The translations under genes were made by a program, and so were the position numbers. A stretch of DNA of 36,135 nucleotides, taken from Chloroflexota bacterium. GTDB taxonomy: Bacteria; Chloroflexota; Anaerolineae; UBA4142; SHND01. The DNA is taken from contig JACQWQ010000104.1 of assembly GCA_016209205.1 (NCBI GenBank), positions 1 to 36,135 on the forward strand. The letters are read 5' to 3'. The notes beneath the pieces were generated by a model. The model did no database searches. It was not told the origin of the DNA and saw only the letters and a list, made by a program, of their open reading frames with translations. Below are positions 23,185-32,706 of this stretch, piece by piece (the stretch's first letter is position 1; the number at the start of each line of letters is the position of its first letter).

Positions 23185-23195
23185 TACGATTCGTA
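23185..23195 (-). promoter_or_regulatory. Possible antitoxin operator
   Basis: tacgattcgta, an 11-base dyad (arms tacga/tcgta) 16 bases upstream of the antitoxin start, within AT-rich sequence (cgtataattacg) suited to a promoter. Antitoxins of this type bind such dyads to repress themselves; binding here is inferred. Confidence 0.45.
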
Positions 23196-23344
23196 TAATT
23201 ACGCACATTTTAGCAGGTGAAGGTTTAGCGATTGTCATCAAATTGTAATGAATTGGTATATTTTTTCAGCGGCGTAGACATGCGACCCGAATCCCATCCA
23301 ATGCTGCGTATTTCATCCTTTTCCAACCAATTCCGCGTGCCTCT

Positions 23345-23397
23345 TGACAACCCTATATTTTAGTCCTATAATACTGAATGAGTATTCATTCAGTATT
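23345..23397 (+). promoter_or_regulatory. Consensus promoter with overlapping TetR-type operator
   Basis: TTGACA (23345-23350), 17-base spacer, TATAAT (23368-23373): perfect hexamers. Inverted arms ATACTGAATGA (23372-23382) and TCATTCAGTAT (23387-23397), 4 bases apart, overlap the -10 and start point. A TetR protein bound there would block transcription of its own gene and possibly the export genes downstream. Confidence 0.85.
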
Positions 23398-23410
23398 AAA
23401 TAACGACCCT

Positions 23411-24136
23411 ATGCCGCGCCTTACCGCCCCCGCCCGCCGCGCCCTCGTCCGCGAACGCCGTCAACAGATTCTTGCCGCCGCCGCAACCGTTTTCGCCGAA
23501 AAAGGGTTCGACCGCGCCACCATTAGCGACGTCGCGCGCGCTGCCGGCGTATCTGACGGTTCCATTTACAATTATTTTCGCGACAAGCAGGACTTGCTCG
23601 TCCACCTGCCCCGCCAATTCATGCAGACGCCGATCGAGGCAGTCCAAGCCGCCATTGCCAAGCCCGGTACGCCCCTCGCTGCCGAAAACGTGCTCCAATT
23701 CGCCGCGCAAAACATTGTCAACCTCATCATCCAAAATCGCGAAATTGCCCGCGTCCTTTTTACGACGATTCCCTTGATGGACGACAAGCTGCGCGCCGAA
23801 TACATGCGCCAAGTGCCGCTGTACGCGTTCGAGACGCTCGAAGGATTCATCAAGGCGCAGCAAGCCGCCGGTGTGTTTCGCGCAGATTTGGACCCGGCAA
23901 TTGCCGCGCGCATCTTTCCCGGCATGTTGTTGGCTTTTCTGCTCATCCAAGAAATCTTGCAGCCGCCCGACATGCACCGTTTCGAATACGACCAAATTAT
24001 TTACACCGTCGTTCAAGTTTTCTTGCGCGGCGTGACCGTGCCCGAAAAAGCAGCCCCAGACATTGCACCCAAGCCGCATACCAAAGCAAAATCAACACCG
24101 CGTCAAGCGCGCAAACAAGAAATCACCGTCGAATAG
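23411..24136 (+). CDS. TetR family transcriptional regulator
   Basis: 241 residues from ATG 23411. The N-terminal HTH is classic: RRQQILAAAATVFAEKGFDRATISDVARAAGVSDGSIYNYFRDKQDLL. The C-terminal ligand domain is all-helical, and a Lys/Arg/Thr-rich tail ends the protein. An ATG at 23378 is in frame but lies inside the operator at the expected transcription start, so it is not used. The genes following encode an ABC exporter, the typical target of such a drug- or lipid-sensing repressor. Confidence 0.93.
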   Translation: MPRLTAPARRALVRERRQQILAAAATVFAEKGFDRATISDVARAAGVSDGSIYNYFRDKQDLLVHLPRQFMQTPIEAVQAAIAKPGTPLAAENVLQFAAQNIVNLIIQNREIARVLFTTIPLMDDKLRAEYMRQVPLYAFETLEGFIKAQQAAGVFRADLDPAIAARIFPGMLLAFLLIQEILQPPDMHRFEYDQIIYTVVQVFLRGVTVPEKAAPDIAPKPHTKAKSTPRQARKQEITVE

Positions 24137-24271
24137 CGTATCGCGCATCGCAAATCGCGTATCGCAGATAGCCAATCGCAATTACCCAATCACTCCATCA
24201 CTCCATCACTCCATCACTCCATCTCTCTTTCCAACATCTAACTTCTAACTTCCAACTTCCAATTTCCAACC
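24137..24271. repeat. Spacer of phrase-like repeats
   Basis: Words cgtatcgc/atcgcaaatcgc (24137-24180), atcactcc repeated (24188-24225) and acttccaac (24238-24268) fill the spacer before the permease. No gene and no clear terminator. Confidence 0.8.
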
Positions 24272-25393
24272 ATGAACTCTCGACTCTTTGCCATCACTCG
24301 TAAAGAAATCATCCACATCTGGCGCGACAAGCGCACACTGGTGGTCATGTTTCTCATTCCCGTCATACAGCTCTTTTTACTCGGCTATGCCGCAACCACC
24401 GACATTCGCCATCTCAACACGGCGGTATACGATGCCGACCGCACGATGTCAAGCCGCGCGTTGATTGAAGCGTATCGCGCATCCGATTATTTCGACCTCA
24501 ATCATTTCGCCGCGAACGAGCAAGACCTCGCGCGCTGGCTCGATCATGGCGATGTGCGCGCGGCGATGCTCATTCCGAGCGGCTACGGCGACAAGCTCGC
24601 GCGCGGGGAAACTGCACAGGTCGCGTTTTTGCTGGACGGTTCCGATCCAACTGTCGCCGGAACGGCGTATGCGGCATCCCAATCCATCGGGCAAGCGCAA
24701 AGCACACAGATCGTCCAACAACGGCTTGGCGTGGATGTGACCGCGCTCGGCGGCATCGAAATCCGCCCGCGCGTTTGGTACAACCCCGAGCTCAAATCGT
24801 CCAATTACATGATTCCCGCGTTGATTGGCATGATTTTGCAATTCCTCACCATCATGTTCACCGCGCAAGCCATCGTGCGCGAACGCGAACAGGGCACGAT
24901 TGAGCAGCTCGTCGTCACGCCGATTCATTCGTGGGAATTGATTGTCGGCAAGCTCGTGCCGTACGTTGCCATCGCGTTTTTCTCACTCGCCGAAATTTTG
25001 GTCATCGGCACAATTTGGTTTGGCGTACCGATTCGCGGCAGCATTCCACTATTGCTCCTGACGTCGTTTTTGTTCTTGCTCACGACGCTCGGTTTGGGCT
25101 TGCTCATTTCGACCATAGCAAAAAGTCAACAGGAAGCGATTCTACTGACGCTCATCATCAACTTGCCCGGCATTTTTCTTTCCGGGTTTTTGTTTCCCCT
25201 CGAAGCGATGCCGCCGTTCTTGCAGTTTCTGTCGTTCTTTATTCCGCTGCGCTACATGCTAGTGATCTTGCGCGCCATCGTGCTCAAAGGCGTGGGCTTG
25301 GAGGCAATCTTTACGCCCACCGTCGCGCTGGCGATTTTCGGATTCCTGCTGCTTATCGGCGCCTCCATGCGTTTTCGAAAGCGGTTGGAATAG
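24272..25393 (+). CDS. ABC-2 type exporter permease
   Basis: 373 residues. One N-terminal membrane helix (TLVVMFLIPVIQLFLLGYA), a large extracytoplasmic domain (about 45-185), then five helices in the C-terminal half (including IGMILQFLTIMFTAQAI, AIFFSLAEILVIGTI-like, LLLLTSFLFLLTTLGLGLLI). The pattern KEIIHIWRDKRTL at the start and REREQGTIEQLVVTPI are marks of the YbhR/YbhS/DrrB-type group. It should pair with one of the ATPases downstream and a HlyD adaptor for efflux. Confidence 0.9.
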   Translation: MNSRLFAITRKEIIHIWRDKRTLVVMFLIPVIQLFLLGYAATTDIRHLNTAVYDADRTMSSRALIEAYRASDYFDLNHFAANEQDLARWLDHGDVRAAMLIPSGYGDKLARGETAQVAFLLDGSDPTVAGTAYAASQSIGQAQSTQIVQQRLGVDVTALGGIEIRPRVWYNPELKSSNYMIPALIGMILQFLTIMFTAQAIVREREQGTIEQLVVTPIHSWELIVGKLVPYVAIAFFSLAEILVIGTIWFGVPIRGSIPLLLLTSFLFLLTTLGLGLLISTIAKSQQEAILLTLIINLPGIFLSGFLFPLEAMPPFLQFLSFFIPLRYMLVILRAIVLKGVGLEAIFTPTVALAIFGFLLLIGASMRFRKRLE

Positions 25394-25403
25394 GAAGTAA
25401 CCC

Positions 25404-25808
25404 ATGGACCTTCAGCGACAAATCCGTAATGGTTGGTTCTTTTTTCTCAAGCACATCTTCAACCCGCTGACCCGTCGGATCGCGCGGACCTCATTCGGAC
25501 CTTTCGCGATTGTACGGCATGTCGGGCGACGCAGCGGCAAGCAATATGAGACGCCGATCATTGTGAGTCCTGCCAAGGATGGCTTTGTGATTGAACTCAC
25601 GTACGGACCCGATGTGGATTGGCATAAAAACGTGTTGGCAGCAAATGGCTGTACGGTGGTCTGGCATGGTAAGGAGTTTGCGGTTGACAAGCCCGAACCG
25701 TTGGACACCGAAACCGGCAGAGCCGCCTTCCCGCCGCCGCAGCAGCTTGTCCTTAACCTACTCGGAAGGAAGCATTTCGAAAAATTGACTTGCAAAAAGG
25801 ATGAGTAA
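25404..25808 (+). CDS. DDN-like (F420/deazaflavin-dependent family) oxidoreductase
   Basis: 134 residues. The split-barrel family marks are present: FGPFAIVRHVGRRSGKQYETPI and the DWHKNVLAANGCTVVWHGKEF block. Members use F420 or related flavins, but many have unknown substrates. It lies between the permease and the ATPase of one export cassette, starting 10 bases after the permease stop, which is an unusual place for it. Confidence 0.85.
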   Translation: MDLQRQIRNGWFFFLKHIFNPLTRRIARTSFGPFAIVRHVGRRSGKQYETPIIVSPAKDGFVIELTYGPDVDWHKNVLAANGCTVVWHGKEFAVDKPEPLDTETGRAAFPPPQQLVLNLLGRKHFEKLTCKKDE

Positions 25809-25816
25809 AGACCACC

Positions 25817-26722
25817 ATGATTGCGCTTGAGCATTTGACCAAAACGTTTGCCGAAACGATTGCGGTCAACGACGTTTCGTATGACGTGCGCGCGGGCGAA
25901 ATTTTCGGACTCATCGGGCCCGACGGCGCGGGCAAGACGACGACGCTGCGCGTCATTTCGACGGCGATGGCGCCGACAAGCGGACGCGTCACGGTCAATG
26001 GACACGATGTCGTCCGCGACGCGGAGCTGGTGAAACGTCTCATCGGTTACATGCCGCAGCGGTTCGCGCTGTATCCCGATTTGACCGTGCTGGAGAATTT
26101 GAATTTCTTTGCGGATATTTTCGGTTCGCCGCGCGCCGAACGCGCGGCGTTGATCGAGCGCCTGTTGGGATTTGCGCGGCTGACCGATTTCAAAACGCGG
26201 TACGCGCGAAATCTTTCCGGCGGGATGCAAAAGAAACTCGCGCTCGCCGCGACGCTGATGCACCGCCCGCGCGTCTTGTTGTTGGATGAACCGACGACGG
26301 GCGTAGACCCCGTAAGCCGCCGCGAGTTTTGGGACTTGCTCACGAACGTGCATTTGGAAGGCGTGACGATTGTGGTCAGCACGCCGTATCTCGACGAAGC
26401 CGAACGCTGCACGCGCGTGGCGTTAATGCATCGCGGCAAACTCGTCGCGTATGACGAGCCGAATCACTTGCGCGCGCAGCTCGGCGCGTACATCTATGAA
26501 GGACATTCGACGCAAGCCCGCGCGGCAGAACACGCGCTGGAACATCTCGACGGCGTGCTGAATGTCAACACGTACGGCGAGGTCGTGCGCGTGATTGTGG
26601 ACGCTCCGACGCGCGCGGCGGCAGTGCAAAACGCGTGGCAAACGCGCGGGCTGGCGCTGCAAAATTTTCACGCGGCGTCACCGCGCCTCGAAGATGTCTT
26701 TGTGTTGAAAATCAGGAAATAG
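25817..26722 (+). CDS. ABC exporter ATP-binding protein
   Basis: 301 residues. Walker A GPDGAGKTT, signature NLSGGMQKKLALAATL, Walker B VLLLDEPTTGVD, followed by the switch region (STPYLDEAERC) and a C-terminal domain ending LEDVFVLKIRK. It matches the first ATPase of YbhF-like exporters. Walker A has Asp where most have Asn/Ser. The next ATPase starts 4 bases after its stop. Confidence 0.93.
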   Translation: MIALEHLTKTFAETIAVNDVSYDVRAGEIFGLIGPDGAGKTTTLRVISTAMAPTSGRVTVNGHDVVRDAELVKRLIGYMPQRFALYPDLTVLENLNFFADIFGSPRAERAALIERLLGFARLTDFKTRYARNLSGGMQKKLALAATLMHRPRVLLLDEPTTGVDPVSRREFWDLLTNVHLEGVTIVVSTPYLDEAERCTRVALMHRGKLVAYDEPNHLRAQLGAYIYEGHSTQARAAEHALEHLDGVLNVNTYGEVVRVIVDAPTRAAAVQNAWQTRGLALQNFHAASPRLEDVFVLKIRK

Positions 26723-26726
26723 CAAT

Positions 26727-27584
26727 ATGCCACTCGCTCTCTCTGTCGAAAATCTCACCAAACAATTCGACTCGTTCACCGCCGTAGACCACGTCTCGCT
26801 TTCGATGGCGCGCGGCGAAATCTTCGGTTTGCTCGGTCCGAACGGCGCGGGCAAGACGACGACGATTCGCATTTTGCTCGGTTTGTTACTGCCTACGTCG
26901 GGACACGCGACGGTGATGGGGTTGGATGTGGTCAAGGACGCGGAACAAATTCGCCAGCGTTCCGGCTACGTGTCGCAAAAATTCGCGTTGTATCCCGATT
27001 TAACTGCGGCGGAAAATTTTGATTTTTACGCGGGCGTGTACGGCGTGCACGGCACTCGCCTGGCGGAACGCCGCCGCGCGCTGTTTGAACAGGTGGGGCT
27101 TGCCGGAACGGAACGCGAACGCGTCGCCGCGCTCGCGGGCGGTTCGCGGCAGCGCCTCGCGCTCGCGTGCGCGTTAGCGCACGAACCGGAATTTTTGTTT
27201 CTCGACGAACCGACAGCAGGTGTGGATGCGCTCTCGCGGCGCGTGCTATGGGATTTGGTGTACGCCCTCGCCGAGCACGGCACGAGCATTTTGGTGACGA
27301 CCCATTACATGGACGAGGCGGAAAATTGCAAACGTATCGCGTTCATTTATCAAGGCAAAATCGCCGCCGAAGGCACGCCCATCGAAATCAAACGCGATCA
27401 GGTACGCACCCAGGTCGTCGAGGTCGAGTGCGAGCCGCTTGACATTGCGCTCACCATTTTGCGCGATGCGAAATTATTTGACGAAGTGGCGCTGTACGGT
27501 TCCACGTTGCACCTGCTCGCGCCCGATGCCGCACAAAACATCGCTGCTGGAGCGCCGGGCTGCTGCCATTTATCCCCAACGTGA
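26727..27584 (+). pseudogene. ABC exporter ATP-binding protein, C-terminus lost in a deletion
   Basis: 285 residues. Walker A GPNGAGKTT, Walker B FLFLDEPTAGVD and the switch region TTHYMDEAENC are intact. The signature region reads AALAGGSRQRLALACAL. The normal C-terminus, which ends in a SLEDVF-type motif as in the sister gene, is missing: after LHLLAPDAAQNIA the frame runs into AGAPGCCHLSPT, which is the out-of-frame coding of the HlyD gene. A deletion thus joined the two genes at about 27540-27548. The nucleotide-binding domain may still work. Confidence 0.75.
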
Positions 27585-28921
27585 GCGCCGCCAATAACGG
27601 CAACACGGTTTCCGGTTATATCGAAGCCGACGAGTACAAAGTCACGTCCGAGCTCAGCGGACGCATCGGCAACATCCTTGTGGACGAAGGCGCGCGCGTA
27701 AAAATAGGCCAAGTGTTGGTCGAACTCGATCACGCGCTGCTCGACGCGCAAATCGCCCAAGCGCAAGCGGCGGTCAAGACCGCGCAAGCGCAGCGCGCGT
27801 TGATTGAAAAAAGCGCGCGTTCGTCGGATGTGGCTGCCGCGCAAGCCGCGCTCAAAGCCGCGCAAGAAGCGTACGCGCAAGTCGCGGCGGGCGCGAAGGC
27901 GAGTGATCTCGCCGCCGCGCAAGCCGCGTTAAAAGCCGCACAAGAGAATTACGATAAATTACTCGCGGGTCCAAAAGCCAGTGACCTTGCCGCCGCGCAA
28001 GCCGCGTTAAAGGCGGCGCAAGAAGCGTACGCGCAAGTCCGCAAAGGACCGAGTGTTGAAGACCTTGCCCCTCTCAAAGCGCAAGTGGATAACGCAAAAG
28101 CCGCGCTGGATCAGGCACAAGCCGCATACGATAAAATCGGCGGCGCATCCAATCCCAACATCGCGCTCACGCCGCAAGCCCGCGCGCTGGAACAAGCGAC
28201 CAACAATTACACCGCCGCGCTTGCCGCATACAATAACGCGCTGTCGCATCCCACCGCGGCGGAGCTTGCTGCCGCCAAAGCGCAAGTAGACAATGCCCAA
28301 GCTGCGCTCGCGCGTCTCACGCCGGACGAAGCACAGCTTGCCGCGGCGAAAGCGCAGGTGGATAACGCCCAAGCCACATTGAATCGTCTCGTTCCCGATG
28401 CCGCGCAGCTCGCCGCCGCCCAAGCGCAGGTGGACAATGCACAAGCTGTACTGAATCGTTTGACGCCGACAGAAGAAACACTCGCCGTCGCGCAAGCCCA
28501 AGTGCAGCAAGCCCAAGCCGCGCTCGAGGTGTTGAACGTGCACTTGGCGAAAACCAAAATCGTCGCGCCGAGCGACGGCATTATCTCGCGCCGCGCGGCG
28601 AATCCGGGCGAACTCGCTACACCCGGCACGGCATTGCTCACACTCAGTCATCTCGATCCCGTCGAGCTCACGGTCTATGTTCCCGAAACGCGACTCGGCG
28701 CGATTCAACTGGGCAGTAAAATTCCTGTGCAGGTGGATTCGTTTCCGGACCGCGCGTTCGAGGGCACGGTGATTTATATTTCCGATCAGGCGGAATTTAC
28801 CCCGCGCAATGTCCAAACGCGTGAGGAGCGCGTGAATACGGTGTTTGCGGTCAAGCTACAAATTCCAAACAGCGCACTGGAATTGAAACCGGGCATGCCC
28901 GCGGACGCGACGCTGCAATAG
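27581..28921 (+). pseudogene. HlyD-type membrane-fusion protein lacking its N-terminus
   Basis: 446 residues from GTG 27581. The frame is coding upstream to about 27548 (WSAGLLPFIPNVSAANN), the end of a missing membrane anchor. The rest is intact: a lipoyl-like half (GYIEADEYKVTSELSGRIGNI), a long coiled-coil hairpin from repeated AAQAALKAAQEAYAQV and AAKAQVDNAQA units, the second lipoyl half (TKIVAPSDGIISRR) and a beta-barrel. It would bridge the exporter and outer envelope; without an anchor it may not localise. GTG 27581 overlaps the ATPase stop, so re-initiation could still make it. Confidence 0.75.
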
Positions 28922-29075
28922 GACATCGCCCGAATGGGCGATACAGATTCACCAATTCGCAGAATTGGCATTCGCGACGCATCGGATAGAATGAGAACCA
29001 AACGCGCAGGTTGTGCGTAGATTCTGCCGTGACGGTTTTCGATTCCACTTTATTTCACCCAAAGGATTCCGCATA
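28922..29075 (+). promoter_or_regulatory. Spacer with two hairpins
   Basis: atcgccc/gggcgat (about 28925-28941) and ccaatt/aattgg (about 28952-28968) follow the HlyD stop closely; neither has a clear T-run. AAAGGATT at about 29060-29067 is the ribosome binding site for ATG 29076. Confidence 0.4.
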
Positions 29076-30482
29076 ATGAAGAGTCACAAACATTCTGTTC
29101 GCATGGGACTGGCAGCACTTGGCATACTGTTTCTCTCTGTCCTCGTGTTTACCGGCACCAGCTTTGCCGAAAGCGGAACGGGTCCTGCCGATGCCTACAT
29201 TCCCACCGGCGCGACCATGACCGCGCAGCCCGGGACACAAACGTGGTATAAATTTCACGAGAGCGGGAATGCCCACCTCGTCAAAATTGCGCTCGACGCC
29301 AACGGACAAACGGGCGTATTCTTTCGCGTCTATACGCCCGAGTCCATTGCACAGTGGATCGCGCAAAATGGTTTGCATCCGATCGGCGTGAGCAGTGCTT
29401 CGCCGGGACATGACCAAGTCTGGCTCGGACGTTTTCAATTTGAAGGCACGTACTATGCCGTCGTCGAAAACTCGAACGCGTTTCCGGTGGACTATCGTTT
29501 GACGGTTTCGGGCGAGGGCGTGACGACGGTGGTGGTCAACGCGCCAACGCCGACACCGCTCCCGAATCCGTATGCAACGGAGGCGCCCGTCGGCGCGTTG
29601 AGCGGCGGCAAGCTCGTGTTTCAAGAATCGTCGGGCGGCAACATTTACACCGTCAACGCGGATGGGACGAATTTGCAGCGCGTGACTTTCGGGATGGACC
29701 CCGCGTTTTCACCGGACGGCGCGCAGATTGCGTTCACGCGGCAGGGCCCGATTGCGGGGCTGTATATCATCAATGCCGACGGCACGAATGAACGGCTTGT
29801 GTTCGGCGCGAATCAGGTGCGCTCGCCGACATGGGTAGATAATACGCGCGTGGTCTTTGCGACGCTCAAAGTAGAAAAGACTTCGCCGGGCATTTGTTTT
29901 CGCGGACGGTGTTTTGGCGGCGGCGATGTCAACAAGTGGTCGCTCAAAGAATACAATCTGCAAGACAGCAGCGTGAGTGATGTCATTACTCCTCCAACCG
30001 GTGGAACGGCGCCGAGTTATAATCGCGTGCTGGACAACATTGCATTCATGAATCCCGAAAAAGGATTGATGCTCACGACGCTGGAAGATGATGCACAGCC
30101 GCAGCTGCTCAATGACGACCTTTCCATCAACACACCGGTCATGTCGCCCGACGGCGCGCGTATGACGTACATGGTCAGCCAGCCGCCCGCGTGGCAAGTG
30201 GTCGTGGCGGTGTGGGATGGCACGCAGCCGACGTTGTTGACGAAAAACGATCCGCTGTCCTTCGAGCATCCCGACAGCGTCGCACCGACCTTTTCGCCGG
30301 ACGGACAAGAAATTTTGTTTCTCTCGAATCGCAACCGAACCGCTGGTGGTTCGAGCAAATGGGAATTTTTCGCCATGAATAACGACGGCACAAACCTCCG
30401 CCAAGTCTTGAAAAACATCACCGACGGGCTGAACCTGAAATATAACTATTCCGCCGAACGCGTCGCATCGTGGGTGGAATGA
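29076..30482 (+). CDS. Secreted WD40-like (TolB-type) beta-propeller protein
   Basis: 468 residues from ATG 29076. A signal peptide (MGLAALGILFLSVLVFTGTSFA) is followed by a pre-peptidase-like beta domain (TWYKFHESGNAHLVKIALDANGQTG), a Pro/Thr linker (APTPTPLPNPY) and PD40-type propeller repeats: NIYTVNADGTNLQRVTFG, DPAFSPDGAQIAFTRQG, TPVMSPDGARMTYMV, APTFSPDGQEILFLSNR, EFFAMNNDGTNLRQV. It is probably exported and binds other proteins or surfaces. A terminator follows. Confidence 0.85.
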   Translation: MKSHKHSVRMGLAALGILFLSVLVFTGTSFAESGTGPADAYIPTGATMTAQPGTQTWYKFHESGNAHLVKIALDANGQTGVFFRVYTPESIAQWIAQNGLHPIGVSSASPGHDQVWLGRFQFEGTYYAVVENSNAFPVDYRLTVSGEGVTTVVVNAPTPTPLPNPYATEAPVGALSGGKLVFQESSGGNIYTVNADGTNLQRVTFGMDPAFSPDGAQIAFTRQGPIAGLYIINADGTNERLVFGANQVRSPTWVDNTRVVFATLKVEKTSPGICFRGRCFGGGDVNKWSLKEYNLQDSSVSDVITPPTGGTAPSYNRVLDNIAFMNPEKGLMLTTLEDDAQPQLLNDDLSINTPVMSPDGARMTYMVSQPPAWQVVVAVWDGTQPTLLTKNDPLSFEHPDSVAPTFSPDGQEILFLSNRNRTAGGSSKWEFFAMNNDGTNLRQVLKNITDGLNLKYNYSAERVASWVE

Positions 30483-30521
30483 GTTGCAGGTTACAAGTTA
30501 CAGGTTACAGGTAGCAGGGAA

Positions 30522-30556
30522 AAAGGGCTTGGGGATTTGACTCGAGCTCTTTTTTT
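30522..30556 (+). terminator. Intrinsic terminator
   Basis: aaagggct (30522-30529) pairs with agctcttt (30545-30552, one G-U), followed by T residues to 30556. The 40 bases before it are another tandem word (gttacaggttacag). Confidence 0.65.
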
Positions 30557-30563
30557 GTGTGAA

Positions 30564-31031
30564 TGGGGATAAACGCGTGAAAGAGACAAACACTCTTTTA
30601 TTTCTTTATTTCTATCTCTTAGTATTAGTAGTAGGGGCTGGGGAAAAGTGGACGCTTTTTGGGGATAGGACGCGCGCGCTTGTGGATACGCGACCCGTCG
30701 CGTAGAACCTTCGTTCACAGACGAGCCATGGGCGCGCGGCACGCTGCGCCCACGTCGAGCCACGCGAGAACATGTTCACGCGATTTTGACAACCGGGGCG
30801 CGGCAGGTGGGTTATCCACGCGCGGCTGTGGTACACTGGGCAATGTGGACGCGAACAAGCGCGAACAAAAAATAGGCGAAATGTAACTGTGTTGTAACTG
30901 TACAAGAAATTGGGTTTCGCACAGCTTGTAGACCCAATATATTGTGTGGTCTATGACCGACGAAATAGAGGATGGGGTGGGTTATCCCCATAAACGGTCA
31001 TTTATCCACAGATAATGGGGGTTTTTCCACA
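30564..31031. other. DnaA-box cluster with DnaA-trio-like run, candidate chromosomal origin
   Basis: Box-like 9-mers: tggggataa (30564-30572, reverse), tgtggatac (30681-30689, reverse), ttatccacg (30812-30820), ttatcccca (30982-30990), TTATCCACA (31002-31010, exact) and ttttccaca (31023-31031). A T-rich stretch (about 30592-30619) is followed by TAG-TAT-TAG-TAG-TAG (30620-30634) and a GC-rich run (30635-30643). AT-rich, trio, GC cluster, boxes is the order of a bacterial unwinding region. No dnaA or dnaN gene is in the window. No gene covers 30483-31260. Confidence 0.45.
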
Positions 31032-31096
31032 GACGGGTTGTCATAATGCGATTGGCTGGGCGGTATGGTAATTGTGTGTAAATTCGGAGGATGGGT

Positions 31097-31256
31097 AGGC
31101 ACGCACGGGGTAGGCAGGCACGGGGCAGGCACGAGGCAGGCACGGGGCAGGCACGAGGCAGGCAGGCACGGGGCAGGCACGAGGCAGGCAGGCACGGGGC
31201 AGGCACGAGGCAGGGCAGGCACGAGGCAGGCAGGCACGGGGCAGGCACGAGGCACT
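31097..31256. repeat. GGCAGGCACG(A/G)G tandem array
   Basis: About 13 imperfect copies of a 11-12-base word ggcaggcacggg/gaggcaggcac, partly organised as a 22-26-base higher unit. It ends at gcactgccccta, next to the stop of the minus-strand gene. No gene. Confidence 0.9.
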
Positions 31257-31266
31257 GCCCCTACGC

Positions 31267-31629
31267 TTATTTCTCGCGCTTTTTGAGCGCGGGAATGTAC
31301 GGAATCAAACCCTTTTCATAGGCGATCTGCTGCACCTCAATCGGCGCATAACGAACGTCCACGATGAAACCATTGACTTGCAACATCCATGCCATCGGGT
31401 TCTTGTCCATCAGACTGGGCAGCGTCCAATGTGGATCGAATTGGAACATGTCGAACAAGTCGCGGATTTGTTTAGCTTTGGCGCTGCCGCTGGCAGGGCT
31501 GACGCCGCAATATTGGCACGATTCATCCGCGCGCAGGTGCGGCGTTTGCGATTTGTCCCAGAGGAAATTTACGGTCCCGAGCGCATAGAGAATGCCACAT
31601 GCCCACACTGCGGGTTTCCCGCGCGTAAT
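31267..31629 (-). pseudogene. C-terminal fragment of a DUF6398-like protein
   Basis: In this frame residues RGKPAVWACGILYALGTVNFLW, DKSQTPHLRADESCQYCGVS, GSAKAKQIRDLFDMFQFDPHW and GLIPYIPALKKREK follow, ending at 31267. I recall this layout (WACGIVYALG, FDKSQTPHM, GSAKAKAIR, KGLIPYIP) from the C-terminus of DUF6398-type proteins; this is memory, not a search. The N-terminal half is absent: upstream of about 31630 the coding switches to a CHAT-protease gene in another frame. Not expected to be functional. Confidence 0.65.
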
Positions 31630-32319
31630 TGGTGAGGGACGTTAACGCTTCTGTCGAAACAGGTCTGCCTCTTCCCGATTCATCTTCCAAAATGATTTCA
31701 TTGGTGCTGCTGCCATGTCCGCTAAAATGGACGACGCGCGGTTTGTAGCGCAGGAAAAGCTCTTGCAGCTCTGGCGCGCGTGTGGCTTGCTTGGGAATGA
31801 ATTCAAATTGACTTCGAAATTCGGCTTTGCGCAATTCGTCGTCAATTGCTTTCATTTCGTCCTTAAGCTTGAGGGTGTCCCAATCTTGCGGACCGGCGCC
31901 GAGGAATAGAATGCGAGTCACACCAGTTTGTGTACGCGTCTTGATTTCTTGTTCCAACTGGTCGCTCAATTCTTTGAACGAAGTGTGTATTGTCTGTCGT
32001 GTCAAACGGTTAAGACTGTCGAGGACACGATTGAAATCGGCACGCGTGGTACCCGTAAGCCCATATTTGCGGGCATCTTGGATCAATTGGCTGGCTTGCA
32101 ATTCAAGGTTTTCCAGGTCAAGATAGCGCGGATGCTTTTTACCGAGACGGGTCTTAACTCGTGTAGTGCAAATTCGTATTTAGTCCATTCGTCAAAAGAA
32201 CTGTCGGAAATGCTGGCTTCGTTTTTTACCAACGCGGGTGCCAGTTTGGCGAGTTGCCTCCGAAAGCGGCGATAGATTTCGTCATGTCCTCGTACCATGC
32301 CGAGAAATATGGCTAGCAT
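31621..32319 (-). pseudogene. CHAT-domain (caspase-like) protease, truncated before its catalytic Cys
   Basis: The frame from about 32170 to 31630 gives YLDLENLELQASQLIQDARKYG, then a CHAT domain: TRILFLGAGPQDWDTLKLKDE, RSQFEFIPKQATRAPELQ, VVHFSGHGSS (catalytic His), EIILEDESG and VSTEALTSL. The downstream half with the conserved Cys (LNAC-type motif) is missing, replaced out of frame by the DUF6398-like fragment. Upstream, 32319-32160 in another frame (LAKLAPALVKNEASISDSSFDEWTKYEFAL) also looks coding, so a second shift near 32160 is likely. No ATG is found in the CHAT frame. Confidence 0.7.

Positions 32320-32706
<387 letters not shown>

Noticed and set aside
25412..26353. 313-codon reverse-strand frame over the ABC ATPase
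   Set aside because: Antisense to genes with clear ABC and DDN motifs; no protein family visible.
31097..31256. ggcaggcac array considered as CRISPR or iteron origin
   Set aside because: Copies are contiguous, with no spacers and no adjacent replication gene; it fits the host's word repeats.
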